Part shown: one piece after another, positions 45,601 through 55,110 of the stretch
How the letters are laid out: each line of letters opens with the position of its first letter
Position numbering within the stretch: the stretch's first letter is position 1
NCBI GenBank assembly: GCA_963210315.1
Contig: OY723243.1
Span: 62,001-126,000, forward strand
Source: Rhynchopus euleeides
Taxonomy: Eukaryota > Euglenozoa > Diplonemea > Diplonemida > Diplonemidae
DNA: 64,000 nt
Reading direction: 5' to 3'
Position numbers and translations under genes: made by a program
The notes under the pieces: generated by a model
Told to the model about the DNA's origin: nothing
The model's input: the letters and a program-made list of their open reading frames with translations, nothing else
The model's database searches: none

Positions 45601-46146
45601 GGGGCGCCTTGCCGGCGGGTGAGGCCGACGCGCTCCCCTGCCGTGCAGGCAGGGTGTTAGCAGAGGCCTCGCATGAGGCCCCTGCTCCTCTCGCCTGACA
45701 CGCCCCTCGTCAGGGGCGGCCAGCCCGCGCTCTCCTGCTACCGGGGGCGACCCGGGCTGCCACCCCTTCCGCTGCTGTCGGTGGGCTGGGACACGGCCCG
45801 GCGGCTTCACCGTTAGCGGAACCGCCGCTTGCAGCATGTTGGGGGGACGTGGTGGGCTCGCCGCCGCCACTGCTATCCCACGAGAGGGGCGCTTTGCCGG
45901 CGGGTGAGGCCGACGCGCTCCCCTGCCTTGCAGGCAGGGTGTCAGCAGAGGCCTCGCATGAGGCCCCTGCTCCTCTCGCCTGACACGCCCCTCATCAGGG
46001 GCGGCCAGCCCGCGCTCGCCTGCTACCGGGGGCGACCCGGGCTGCCTCTGCTCCAGCGGTGCTGTCGTCAGCACCGCGAGCGCCACCACCGCCAGCGTCG
46101 CCACCATCGGGGCCTGCCATCGCCTGGGCGGCTCTCGCCCTACCAT
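42661..46146 (-). CDS. RT-less OTU protein (array copy 4)
   Basis: 1161 residues, no visible difference from copy 1. Confidence 0.8.
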   Translation of the reverse strand: MVGREPPRRWQAPMVATLAVVALAVLTTAPLEQRQPGSPPVAGERGLAAPDEGRVRREEQGPHARPLLTPCLQGRGARRPHPPAKRPSRGIAVAAASPPRPPNMLQAAVPLTVKPPGRVPAHRQQRKGWQPGSPPVAGERGLAAPDEGRVRREEQGPHARPLLTPCLHGRGARRPHPPARRPSRGIAVAAARPPRPPNMLQAAVPLTVKPPGLAPAHRQQQKGSPPVPASWLGQVPRGSRPTVSLPALRVSLPSPLGGPSGGSGGGWNGSWAPPPLGGGWVVAGRRSGGRGGGGQTSVVDPKPTLTDLKDFICTCDVDNSVNVTGAKATFDKCVAKPCGDGQACKDPNRKYSRRNDAICACDKDPSLTSTGASTTLSKNACGSKQSKRGGDGQTCVDPKPTLTDLKDSFCACNGDGVRRYSGGNNNDSITDPGGVQQSPGAPSDTRTGSGFDNRNSYNIGSFEGNTLLVLALWVADGLLRAAGWAATGPHTRWPWVEAAPQAAWGALLRARWEAQGPTWEGIWGPGALLMGAGWLAAQAVVREVVRAGSKLGPWPRCRHLGLPPAVKEAWALWGAAATAPGGWGGALETGAVVLCAVWLCSRRAARGFWGRQRPGAVQLSSWAIWAATGGLAGGTDLVGTVQTAVEGCAGWFEEAAPQATVVATQGLAGLCVALWVLTAGFAWRGCLRRRRVVARRWTWPARRCSRWVSRRRHLDPLVPSTVCRSRLRNERGRAALRLELQANSLRAWSGDRGWWAMLLLLIGASSGGAPWAVIGTLALAAGTSAGWAARSAGGVWEAEATELVVRDMWRVLRKDAHAHMLLAEGVTGSKEGVVLGPRAMQGGDHDMVDEDAWGGVDELLEGYGAKRCPNAATRDCLFVALHGPTHPGPLDIARMRQELAARAGSESVKPQLSRLLKSAGQAERYRDGLAKTARGDHLALHLAAGAWDTVIVVVSGGPHPLIRVDPPRLKKGQETQRTRVIAFASDHYEAVTLGHAQAQKMRDAAVHALLGPDSWSTAAPECPAEVPDSTPIPLGVAPELLFCPMTACAGSALRRHKPFSSKASLREHVSDHVKRGEELPPGALRVVGMRQCVICAKVMSAQAQDTCLQCRKRVQPRDVPARRERVGQELTDEGRLPSLEEIHTARVALHGALHGARCTVH

Positions 46147-46419
46147 CGCTCGTGCTCGTGGGGTTGGGGGTTGGGGGAGTGGAGGGGGATGGATGGTGGG
46201 GAACAGAGCCCAAGGGACAAGTGGCCCAAGGGGGAGTGGGTTGTTGTTGAGGAAGTAACTCTAAGGCCCAACCTGCCCTCCCGGCTCCGCCCGCCCACAA
46301 GGTCAAGAAGATTGGAAAGGGGAAAAGGGTGAGGGAAGGGGTGGGATGGGGGATGCCCAAGGGAGGGAGGGGGGGGACCCAACCAAACCCAACCGACCAG
46401 GGAGCACGAGTGTGTATAC

Positions 46420-46455
46420 CAATGAAGTACAGAAACTGTAGCTTAAGAAATCGTT
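46420..46455 (-). ncRNA. SL exon, array copy 4
   Basis: Heads the OTU ORF 42661-46146; same sequence as copy 0. Confidence 0.8.
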
Positions 46456-47045
46456 TTTTTCCCTTTGATGAAGGGGCTTCGATGGCATTTTACCTCATGC
46501 GAGATGGCCCGGTCGGTTATTCTTTTCCCCCCCTCCCTGATAACATTGAATTTGATGATCTTTTTTACTCCATGTCTCTCTGCCTCTGAAGTGCTGAAGG
46601 TGAGTATCCCTGTGATGAGAATATACACACCGTATTCCTTTCTCTCTCTCTCTTTCTCACTCCGATCTAATCCCCGATCACAGCCGCCTCCACCCCGCTC
46701 TCTCGTGAGAGAGCTTCTTCGAAACTCGCCGGTGAGTGAACACATCAGAGGGCCTCATCTATCCACAATGGACTCACCTAGACATGCACGCTTTCAGACC
46801 TGGCCTTGTGACCCCATCCCATCCCACGACACACCGAAGGCGCTGCAACATCTGGTGCAAGAGGGATGAGCGCTTGGGGGCGGCAAGCGGTCCACGGTCT
46901 AACCGCAGAGACTGCCCACTCAAGGACACGACACACATAACACACATATTCGTGTCACATCGACCACAATGCTTTTGAGAGTTGTGTTCACAACGCAGGA
47001 AACTGTGCCAGTGCAGATCCTTGCAGAACATCGACGGTACAGAAG

Positions 47046-47405
47046 GTGACCCAGAATGGGCACATTCTGCGCCTCACCCTGCGGAGGCTGCGCGCAACGC
47101 AGGACTTGGAGGCGAAGGAGTACGAGGTGGACCTGCACATCCCCTCCAAGTACCTGCTGGACCCGGGTCACGCTGCGCAGGTCAAGGACCGTGAGGGGAT
47201 CGTCGTTGTGAGGCAGCTGCTGGTGGATTCTGGCGGCGAACAGTCGATACAGGCAACGACTGACACCGGCAAGTTTACAGACTTGCTGGATGGCGACGAA
47301 GATGAAGAAGAGGAACTGGACGATGAGGCAAGTGAGACTGCCCCCCCACCTAGCCCAAGCCAATCTAACTCAGGCCCAACGCAGGTGGATGTGGATGACA
47401 TTTGA
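47046..47405 (+). CDS. Module gene 1, acidic last exon (unit 5)
   Basis: Same product as in unit 1. Confidence 0.5.
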   Translation: MTQNGHILRLTLRRLRATQDLEAKEYEVDLHIPSKYLLDPGHAAQVKDREGIVVVRQLLVDSGGEQSIQATTDTGKFTDLLDGDEDEEEELDDEASETAPPPSPSQSNSGPTQVDVDDI

Positions 47406-47558
47406 TGATCCAGTGTGAGTGTGGAAGCGTCAACGTATATGAAAGCAAACGGAAGAAAAGGTGCAGAACGATCGCAGTGACACTTTCCCTTTTTTGGTTA
47501 TCACTCTTGACGTCATCCTCCCCCCGCCGGTTCCTCAGGCATAGCCTTTTTTGTTGGG

Positions 47559-48212
47559 ATGCACACACACACCACAGGAGAGCCGGGTGGGAATGGTTCC
47601 GAAGAGACAATGCAAGATGAAATGTCCTTGATGGCTGAGGGTATTCGCAGGTCACGATTTGTGGCAGGGACGTCCATCCGGAAGTGCGGTGAAATCTCGA
47701 AATGCATTCGAGAGACGTTTCGGGAGCACGGGAAGGCGCCTGAGAGGCACGGGCTCTCCCCGGCGACGGTGAGGAAGCATGAAGAGCACCTCCAGAGAGT
47801 GGTCGAGGCAAGGAGGGGTAGTTTGCTCAAAACTCTCGAGCACATTGTCGAAACACACCTGCATCGCATCGACATGGAACACCCTCGTGTTGTCCTGACT
47901 GCTGATGGCTATAACCCGGGCAGCAGGGACCTCACAGCCAGGATCCGCTTAGCTGCAGGTATTGCTCTAAGCTTTGGAAGCTGGCAACGGTCGAAGCAAG
48001 ATCTACTCAGCCTGTGCCTCGGAAAGGACTATGGAGCGCGACCTCATTCTTTTCGAGATCCAACAACTTCAAAGTTGGGGCGAGAATGGGCTTTGGGGGG
48101 GTTCAGGACATACTCCGAAGTTAATGACCGCCGTTGGGGCATTCAATGTGTGTTCATGTGTTGTTGCGGGCAGCTGGGAAAAGGCAACAGGATCTCTCTA
48201 CCGAAGACTTGA
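47559..48212 (+). CDS. Module gene 2, transposase-like N-terminal part (unit 5)
   Basis: Same product as at 22593-23246. Confidence 0.5.
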   Translation: MHTHTTGEPGGNGSEETMQDEMSLMAEGIRRSRFVAGTSIRKCGEISKCIRETFREHGKAPERHGLSPATVRKHEEHLQRVVEARRGSLLKTLEHIVETHLHRIDMEHPRVVLTADGYNPGSRDLTARIRLAAGIALSFGSWQRSKQDLLSLCLGKDYGARPHSFRDPTTSKLGREWALGGFRTYSEVNDRRWGIQCVFMCCCGQLGKGNRISLPKT

Positions 48213-48600
48213 GTCTGCTGGGCTGGCGGACCACGTCAAAGAGAGAGGTCAGAGCGGGTGTGTCTTTTGGATTGATCCGAAAAAACCACCGAAAACCATA
48301 CTGAACGTGTGTGTGTGTGGCAAGGAACCTTGGGGTGTGCCTCCCACCCCTACTCAAGAAGAAACCCAGTCTCTCCCGGAGGAGGTTCATGAATTTCGAT
48401 GCATTATTTGTGACTACTCCTCAGCAAAGAAAACGTCTCTGTTTGCACACTACGATGCAAAGCACAGACCAGGGAGCAATGTCCCTTGCTCGTCATGCAC
48501 AATCGAACGCTCTCTCACAACAAAACGTTGCTTACTTTGCTTTGAGACCTTCCGTAGTGTCCGTGAACGCGATCTCCACATGAAGACTGACCATCCTTGA
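47974..48600 (+). CDS. C2H2 zinc-finger frame with one finger deleted (unit 5)
   Basis: An in-frame 66-bp deletion between 48507 and 48508 removes 22 residues, precisely the middle finger (CKICHTT...H...H). The outer two fingers remain and the frame is kept. Confidence 0.5.
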   Translation: MEAGNGRSKIYSACASERTMERDLILFEIQQLQSWGENGLWGGSGHTPKLMTAVGAFNVCSCVVAGSWEKATGSLYRRLESAGLADHVKERGQSGCVFWIDPKKPPKTILNVCVCGKEPWGVPPTPTQEETQSLPEEVHEFRCIICDYSSAKKTSLFAHYDAKHRPGSNVPCSSCTIERSLTTKRCLLCFETFRSVRERDLHMKTDHP

Positions 48601-48730
48601 GAAGGGGACAAGGAAATTCGCAACAAAGTCCAGCGCTGATATGCCACCACACCTCATATCCCAAGCACACACCCAACTGTGCGTTTTTCCCTTCATATTT
48701 GGGCGTTCTTCCTGCAGTACAGTGTATAGA

Positions 48731-48820
48731 GTTGTCGAGTCGACAACTGCCAGTTGTCGACTCGACAAGTGCCAGTTGTCGAGTCGACAACTGGCAGTTG
48801 TCGAGTTTGAGGTTGTCGAC
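48731..48820. repeat. 22-bp-period palindrome tract (unit 5)
   Basis: Four complete units as in unit 1. Confidence 0.85.
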
Positions 48821-48852
48821 TCCACTAGTTGAGGTCACTCGTAACTACCAAA

Positions 48853-51800
48853 CTAGTGCACCGTGCACCGTGCACCGTGCAGCGCACCGTGTAGCGCCAC
48901 CCGCGCCGTGTGGATCTCCTCCAGGGAGGGGAGTCGCCCTTCGTCCGTTAGCTCCTGGCCCACCCTCTCGCGCCTGGCGGGGACGTCCCGAGGTTGCACC
49001 CGCTTCCTGCACTGCAGGCACGTGTCTTGCGCCTGCGCCGACATCACCTTGGCACAGATGACGCACTGCCTCATGCCCACCACGCGTAGAGCCCCCGGCG
49101 GCAACTCCTCCCCGCGTTTCACATGATCGCTCACATGCTCGCGGAGGGAGGCCTTCGAGGAGAAGGGCTTGTGTCGGCGGAGCGCCGACCCAGCGCAGGC
49201 CGTCATCGGGCAGAACAGCAGCTCCGGCGCGACGCCTAGCGGGATCGGCGTACTATCCGGCACCTCCGCCGGGCATTCGGGGGCGGCGGTGCTCCACGAG
49301 TCGGGGCCGAGTAGCGCATGCACCGCCGCGTCGCGCATCTTCTGTGCCTGCGCGTGCCCCAGAGTGACCGCCTCGTAGTGGTCGCTCGCAAAAGCGATCA
49401 CTCTGGTGCGCTGCGTCTCTTGGCCCTTCTTCAACCGCGGGGGGTCGACGCGAATCAGCGGGTGTGGTCCGCCCGACACCACCACAATCACCGTGTCCCA
49501 TGCCCCGGCCGCGAGGTGCAGAGCGAGGTGGTCTCCCCGCGCCGTCTTCGCCAGCCCATCGCGGTAACGCTCTGCCTGGCCAGCCGACTTCAGCAGCCTG
49601 GACAGCTGGGGCTTCACAGACTCCGACCCTGCCCTCGCTGCCAGCTCTTGCCGCATGCGGGCGATGTCCAGGGGCCCTGGGTGGGTGGGTCCGTGGAGGG
49701 CCACGAAGAGACAGTCCCTGGTCGCCGCGTTGGGGCATCTCTTGGCTCCGTACCCCTCCAACAACTCGTCCACACCGCCCCAGGCATCCTCATCGACCAT
49801 GTCGTGGTCGCCCCCCTGCATTGCCCGTGGGCCCAGCACCACACCCTCCTTGCTTCCCGTCACTCCCTCCGCCAGCAGCATGTGGGCGTGTGCATCCTTC
49901 CGCAAGACGCGCCACATGTCTCGGACGACCAGCTCTGTCGCCTCAGCCTCCCAAACACCCCCCGCGCTGCGAGCCGCCCATCCCGCCGACGTGCCCGCCG
50001 CGAGGGCAAGCGTCCCGATCACCGCCCACGGCGCGCCCCCGCTGGAGGCCCCTATCAGCAGCAGGAGCATGGCCCACCAACCCCTGTCGCCGCTCCATGC
50101 TCGTAGGCTGTTCGCCTGCAGCTCCAGCCTCAGCGCAGCTCGCCCTCGTTCGTTGCGAAGACGAGACCGACACACAGTGGAAGGCACCAGGGGGTCCAGG
50201 TGACGGCGGCGGCTGACCCATCGACTGCACCGTCGGGCCGGCCATGTCCACCTGCGCGCCACTACCCGTCTCCGTCTGAGGCACCCCCGCCATGCAAAGC
50301 CTGCCGTCAGCACCCACAGAGCGACGCACAATCCCGCCAGCCCCTGTGTGGCCACCACCGTCGCTTGGGGCGCCGCCTCCTCGAACCATCCGGCGCACCC
50401 CTCTACGGCTGTCTGCACCGTGCCCACGAGATCCGTGCCCCCTGCCAGACCTCCTGTGGCTGCCCATATCGCCCAGGAGGAGAGCTGCACGGCGCCCGGC
50501 CGCTGTCTACCCCAGAATCCGCGCGCCGCTCGTCGACTGCACAGCCACACAGCGCACAATACCACCGCCCCTGTCTCTAAGGCGCCGCCCCAGCCACCCG
50601 GCGCGGTGGCTGCAGCCCCCCAGAGGGCCCACGCCTCTTTCACTGCTGGAGGCAGCCCGAGGTGTCGGCACCTGGGCCAGGGCCCTAGCTTGCTCCCCGC
50701 TCGGACCACCTCTCGCACCACCGCCTGAGCGGCCAGCCATCCAGCTCCCATCAGCAGTGCCCCCGGACCCCATATACCCTCCCACGTTGGCCCCTGGGCC
50801 TCCCACCTGGCCCTCAGCAGCGCTCCCCAAGCGGCCTGCGGGGCCGCCTCCACCCATGGCCAGCGCGTGTGGGGCCCTGTCGCTGCCCACCCCGCCGCCC
50901 GCAACAGTCCATCCGCCACCCAGAGGGCCAGCACCAGCAGAGTGTTGCCCTCGAAGCTGCCGATGTTGTAGCTGTTGCGGTTGTCGAACCCACTTCCGGT
51001 CCGGGTGTCCGAGGGCGCCCCGGGGGACTGCTGCACTCCACCCGGATCGGTGATGGAGTCGTTGTTGTTGCCTCCGCTGTAGCGTCGCACGCCGTCCCCA
51101 TTACAGGCGCAGAAGGAGTCCTTCAGATCCGTGAGGGTCGGCTTGGGGTCAACACACGTCTGTCCGTCCCCACCCCGCTTGGACTGTTTGGACCCGCACG
51201 CATTCTTCGATAAAGTCGTTGATGCACCGGTGCTGGTCAGGCTCGGGTCCTTGTCGCAGGCGCAGATGGCGTCGTTCCTACGCGAGTACTTCCTGTTGGG
51301 GTCCTTGCAGGCCTGACCGTCACCACACGGCTTTGCCACGCACTTGTCGAATGTCGCTTTCGCACCAGTCACGTTCACCGAGTTGTCGACATCACAGGTG
51401 CAGATGAAGTCCTTCAGATCAGTGAGGGTCGGCTTGGGATCAACAACAGACGTCTGTCCACCACCACCCCTCCCCCCTGACCTCCTCCCTGCCACCACCC
51501 AGCCACCACCCAAAGGGGGGGGGGCCCAGCTCCCATTCCACCCACCACCCGATCCACCCGAGGGGCCCCCAAGGGGGGAGGGGAGAGACACCCGCAGTGC
51601 GGGCAGCGATACCGTCGGCCTGGATCCTCGGGGGACCTGGCCGAGCCAACTCGCGGGGACAGGGGGCGACCCTTTCTGCTGCTGTCGGTGGGCTGGGGCG
51701 AGGCCCGGCGGCTTCACCGTTAGCGGAACCGCCGCTTGCAGCATGTTGGGGGGACGTGGTGGGCGCGCCGCCGCCACTGCTATCCCGCGAGAGGGGCGCC

Positions 51801-52338
51801 TTGCCGGCGGGTGAGGCCGACGCGCTCCCCTGCCGTGCAGGCAGGGTGTTAGCAGAGGCCTCGCATGAGGCCCCTGCTCCTCTCGCCTGACACGCCCCTC
51901 GTCAGGGGCGGCCAGCCCGCGCTCTCCTGCTACCGGGGGCGACCCGGGCTGCCACCCCTTCCGCTGCTGTCGGTGGGCTGGGACACGGCCCGGCGGCTTC
52001 ACCGTTAGCGGAACCGCCGCTTGCAGCATGTTGGGGGGACGTGGTGGGCTCGCCGCCGCCACTGCTATCCCACGAGAGGGGCGCTTTGCCGGCGGGTGAG
52101 GCCGACGCGCTCCCCTGCCTTGCAGGCAGGGTGTCAGCAGAGGCCTCGCATGAGGCCCCTGCTCCTCTCGCCTGACACGCCCCTCATCAGGGGCGGCCAG
52201 CCCGCGCTCGCCTGCTACCGGGGGCGACCCGGGCTGCCTCTGCTCCAGCGGTGCTGTCGTCAGCACCGCGAGCGCCACCACCGCCAGCGTCGCCACCATC
52301 GGGGCCTGCCATCGCCTGGGCGGCTCTCGCCCTACCAT
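48853..52338 (-). CDS. RT-less OTU protein (array copy 5)
   Basis: 1161 residues, no visible difference from copy 1. Confidence 0.8.
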   Translation of the reverse strand: MVGREPPRRWQAPMVATLAVVALAVLTTAPLEQRQPGSPPVAGERGLAAPDEGRVRREEQGPHARPLLTPCLQGRGARRPHPPAKRPSRGIAVAAASPPRPPNMLQAAVPLTVKPPGRVPAHRQQRKGWQPGSPPVAGERGLAAPDEGRVRREEQGPHARPLLTPCLHGRGARRPHPPARRPSRGIAVAAARPPRPPNMLQAAVPLTVKPPGLAPAHRQQQKGSPPVPASWLGQVPRGSRPTVSLPALRVSLPSPLGGPSGGSGGGWNGSWAPPPLGGGWVVAGRRSGGRGGGGQTSVVDPKPTLTDLKDFICTCDVDNSVNVTGAKATFDKCVAKPCGDGQACKDPNRKYSRRNDAICACDKDPSLTSTGASTTLSKNACGSKQSKRGGDGQTCVDPKPTLTDLKDSFCACNGDGVRRYSGGNNNDSITDPGGVQQSPGAPSDTRTGSGFDNRNSYNIGSFEGNTLLVLALWVADGLLRAAGWAATGPHTRWPWVEAAPQAAWGALLRARWEAQGPTWEGIWGPGALLMGAGWLAAQAVVREVVRAGSKLGPWPRCRHLGLPPAVKEAWALWGAAATAPGGWGGALETGAVVLCAVWLCSRRAARGFWGRQRPGAVQLSSWAIWAATGGLAGGTDLVGTVQTAVEGCAGWFEEAAPQATVVATQGLAGLCVALWVLTAGFAWRGCLRRRRVVARRWTWPARRCSRWVSRRRHLDPLVPSTVCRSRLRNERGRAALRLELQANSLRAWSGDRGWWAMLLLLIGASSGGAPWAVIGTLALAAGTSAGWAARSAGGVWEAEATELVVRDMWRVLRKDAHAHMLLAEGVTGSKEGVVLGPRAMQGGDHDMVDEDAWGGVDELLEGYGAKRCPNAATRDCLFVALHGPTHPGPLDIARMRQELAARAGSESVKPQLSRLLKSAGQAERYRDGLAKTARGDHLALHLAAGAWDTVIVVVSGGPHPLIRVDPPRLKKGQETQRTRVIAFASDHYEAVTLGHAQAQKMRDAAVHALLGPDSWSTAAPECPAEVPDSTPIPLGVAPELLFCPMTACAGSALRRHKPFSSKASLREHVSDHVKRGEELPPGALRVVGMRQCVICAKVMSAQAQDTCLQCRKRVQPRDVPARRERVGQELTDEGRLPSLEEIHTARVALHGALHGARCTVH

Positions 52339-52611
52339 CGCTCGTGCTCGTGGGGTTGGGGGTTGGGGGAGTGGAGGGGGATGGATGGTGGGGAACAGAG
52401 CCCAAGGGACAAGTGGCCCAAGGGGGAGTGGGTTGTTGTTGAGGAAGTAACTCTAAGGCCCAACCTGCCCTCCCGGCTCCGCCCGCCCACAAGGTCAAGA
52501 AGATTGGAAAGGGGAAAAGGGTGAGGGAAGGGGTGGGATGGGGGATGCCCAAGGGAGGGAGGGGGGGGACCCAACCAAACCCAACCGACCAGGGAGCACG
52601 AGTGTGTATAC

Positions 52612-52647
52612 CAATGAAGTACAGAAACTGTAGCTTAAGAAATCGTT
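52612..52647 (-). ncRNA. SL exon, array copy 5
   Basis: Heads the OTU ORF 48853-52338; same sequence as copy 0. Confidence 0.8.
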
Positions 52648-53237
52648 TTTTTCCCTTTGATGAAGGGGCTTCGATGGCATTTTACCTCATGCGAGATGGC
52701 CCGGTCGGTTATTCTTTTCCCCCCCTCCCTGATAACATTGAATTTGATGATCTTTTTTACTCCATGTCTCTCTGCCTCTGAAGTGCTGAAGGTGAGTATC
52801 CCTGTGATGAGAATATACACACCGTATTCCTTTCTCTCTCTCTCTTTCTCACTCCGATCTAATCCCCGATCACAGCCGCCTCCACCCCGCTCTCTCGTGA
52901 GAGAGCTTCTTCGAAACTCGCCGGTGAGTGAACACATCAGAGGGCCTCATCTATCCACAATGGACTCACCTAGACATGCACGCTTTCAGACCTGGCCTTG
53001 TGACCCCATCCCATCCCACGACACACCGAAGGCGCTGCAACATCTGGTGCAAGAGGGATGAGCGCTTGGGGGCGGCAAGCGGTCCACGGTCTAACCGCAG
53101 AGACTGCCCACTCAAGGACACGACACACATAACACACATATTCGTGTCACATCGACCACAATGCTTTTGAGAGTTGTGTTCACAACGCAGGAAACTGTGC
53201 CAGTGCAGATCCTTGCAGAACATCGACGGTACAGAAG

Positions 53238-53597
53238 GTGACCCAGAATGGGCACATTCTGCGCCTCACCCTGCGGAGGCTGCGCGCAACGCAGGACTTG
53301 GAGGCGAAGGAGTACGAGGTGGACCTGCACATCCCCTCCAAGTACCTGCTGGACCCGGGTCACGCTGCGCAGGTCAAGGACCGTGAGGGGATCGTCGTTG
53401 TGAGGCAGCTGCTGGTGGATTCTGGCGGCGAACAGTCGATACAGGCAACGACTGACACCGGCAAGTTTACAGACTTGCTGGATGGCGACGAAGATGAAGA
53501 AGAGGAACTGGACGATGAGGCAAGTGAGACTGCCCCCCCACCTAGCCCAAGCCAATCTAACTCAGGCCCAACGCAGGTGGATGTGGATGACATTTGA
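53238..53597 (+). CDS. Module gene 1, acidic last exon (unit 6)
   Basis: Same product as in unit 1. Confidence 0.5.
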   Translation: MTQNGHILRLTLRRLRATQDLEAKEYEVDLHIPSKYLLDPGHAAQVKDREGIVVVRQLLVDSGGEQSIQATTDTGKFTDLLDGDEDEEEELDDEASETAPPPSPSQSNSGPTQVDVDDI

Positions 53598-53750
53598 TGA
53601 TCCAGTGTGAGTGTGGAAGCGTCAACGTATATGAAAGCAAACGGAAGAAAAGGTGCAGAACGATCGCAGTGACACTTTCCCTTTTTTGGTTATCACTCTT
53701 GACGTCATCCTCCCCCCGCCGGTTCCTCAGGCATAGCCTTTTTTGTTGGG

Positions 53751-54404
53751 ATGCACACACACACCACAGGAGAGCCGGGTGGGAATGGTTCCGAAGAGAC
53801 AATGCAAGATGAAATGTCCTTGATGGCTGAGGGTATTCGCAGGTCACGATTTGTGGCAGGGACGTCCATCCGGAAGTGCGGTGAAATCTCGAAATGCATT
53901 CGAGAGACGTTTCGGGAGCACGGGAAGGCGCCTGAGAGGCACGGGCTCTCCCCGGCGACGGTGAGGAAGCATGAAGAGCACCTCCAGAGAGTGGTCGAGG
54001 CAAGGAGGGGTAGTTTGCTCAAAACTCTCGAGCACATTGTCGAAACACACCTGCATCGCATCGACATGGAACACCCTCGTGTTGTCCTGACTGCTGATGG
54101 CTATAACCCGGGCAGCAGGGACCTCACAGCCAGGATCCGCTTAGCTGCAGGTATTGCTCTAAGCTTTGGAAGCTGGCAACGGTCGAAGCAAGATCTACTC
54201 AGCCTGTGCCTCGGAAAGGACTATGGAGCGCGACCTCATTCTTTTCGAGATCCAACAACTTCAAAGTTGGGGCGAGAATGGGCTTTGGGGGGGTTCAGGA
54301 CATACTCCGAAGTTAATGACCGCCGTTGGGGCATTCAATGTGTGTTCATGTGTTGTTGCGGGCAGCTGGGAAAAGGCAACAGGATCTCTCTACCGAAGAC
54401 TTGA
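53751..54404 (+). CDS. Module gene 2, transposase-like N-terminal part (unit 6)
   Basis: Same product as at 22593-23246. Confidence 0.5.
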   Translation: MHTHTTGEPGGNGSEETMQDEMSLMAEGIRRSRFVAGTSIRKCGEISKCIRETFREHGKAPERHGLSPATVRKHEEHLQRVVEARRGSLLKTLEHIVETHLHRIDMEHPRVVLTADGYNPGSRDLTARIRLAAGIALSFGSWQRSKQDLLSLCLGKDYGARPHSFRDPTTSKLGREWALGGFRTYSEVNDRRWGIQCVFMCCCGQLGKGNRISLPKT

Positions 54405-54858
54405 GTCTGCTGGGCTGGCGGACCACGTCAAAGAGAGAGGTCAGAGCGGGTGTGTCTTTTGGATTGATCCGAAAAAACCACCGAAAACCATACTGAACGT
54501 GTGTGTGTGTGGCAAGGAACCTTGGGGTGTGCCTCCCACCCCTACTCAAGAAGAAACCCAGTCTCTCCCGGAGGAGGTTCATGAATTTCGATGCATTATT
54601 TGTGACTACTCCTCAGCAAAGAAAACGTCTCTGTTTGCACACTACGATGCAAAGCACAGACCAGGGAGCAATGTCCCTTGCTCGTCATGCACAATCGAAT
54701 GCAAAATATGTCACACAACAATAAGATTGAAGGGACAAAGCCAGCACTACCTGGCCCACCACCCCCGCTCTCTCACAACAAAACGTTGCTTACTTTGCTT
54801 TGAGACCTTCCGTAGTGTCCGTGAACGCGATCTCCACATGAAGACTGACCATCCTTGA
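54166..54858 (+). CDS. C2H2 zinc-finger frame (unit 6)
   Basis: Same as in unit 1, with all three finger motifs. Confidence 0.5.
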   Translation: MEAGNGRSKIYSACASERTMERDLILFEIQQLQSWGENGLWGGSGHTPKLMTAVGAFNVCSCVVAGSWEKATGSLYRRLESAGLADHVKERGQSGCVFWIDPKKPPKTILNVCVCGKEPWGVPPTPTQEETQSLPEEVHEFRCIICDYSSAKKTSLFAHYDAKHRPGSNVPCSSCTIECKICHTTIRLKGQSQHYLAHHPRSLTTKRCLLCFETFRSVRERDLHMKTDHP

Positions 54859-54988
54859 GAAGGGGACAAGGAAATTCGCAACAAAGTCCAGCGCTGATAT
54901 GCCACCACACCTCATATCCCAAGCACACACCCAACTGTGCGTTTTTCCCTTCATATTTGGGCGTTCTTCCTGCAGTACAGTGTATAGA

Positions 54989-55078
54989 GTTGTCGAGTCG
55001 ACAACTGCCAGTTGTCGACTCGACAAGTGCCAGTTGTCGAGTCGACAACTGGCAGTTGTCGAGTTTGAGGTTGTCGAC
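54989..55078. repeat. 22-bp-period palindrome tract (unit 6)
   Basis: Four complete units as in unit 1. Confidence 0.85.
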
Positions 55079-55110
55079 TCCACTAGTTGAGGTCACTCGT
55101 AACTACCAAA

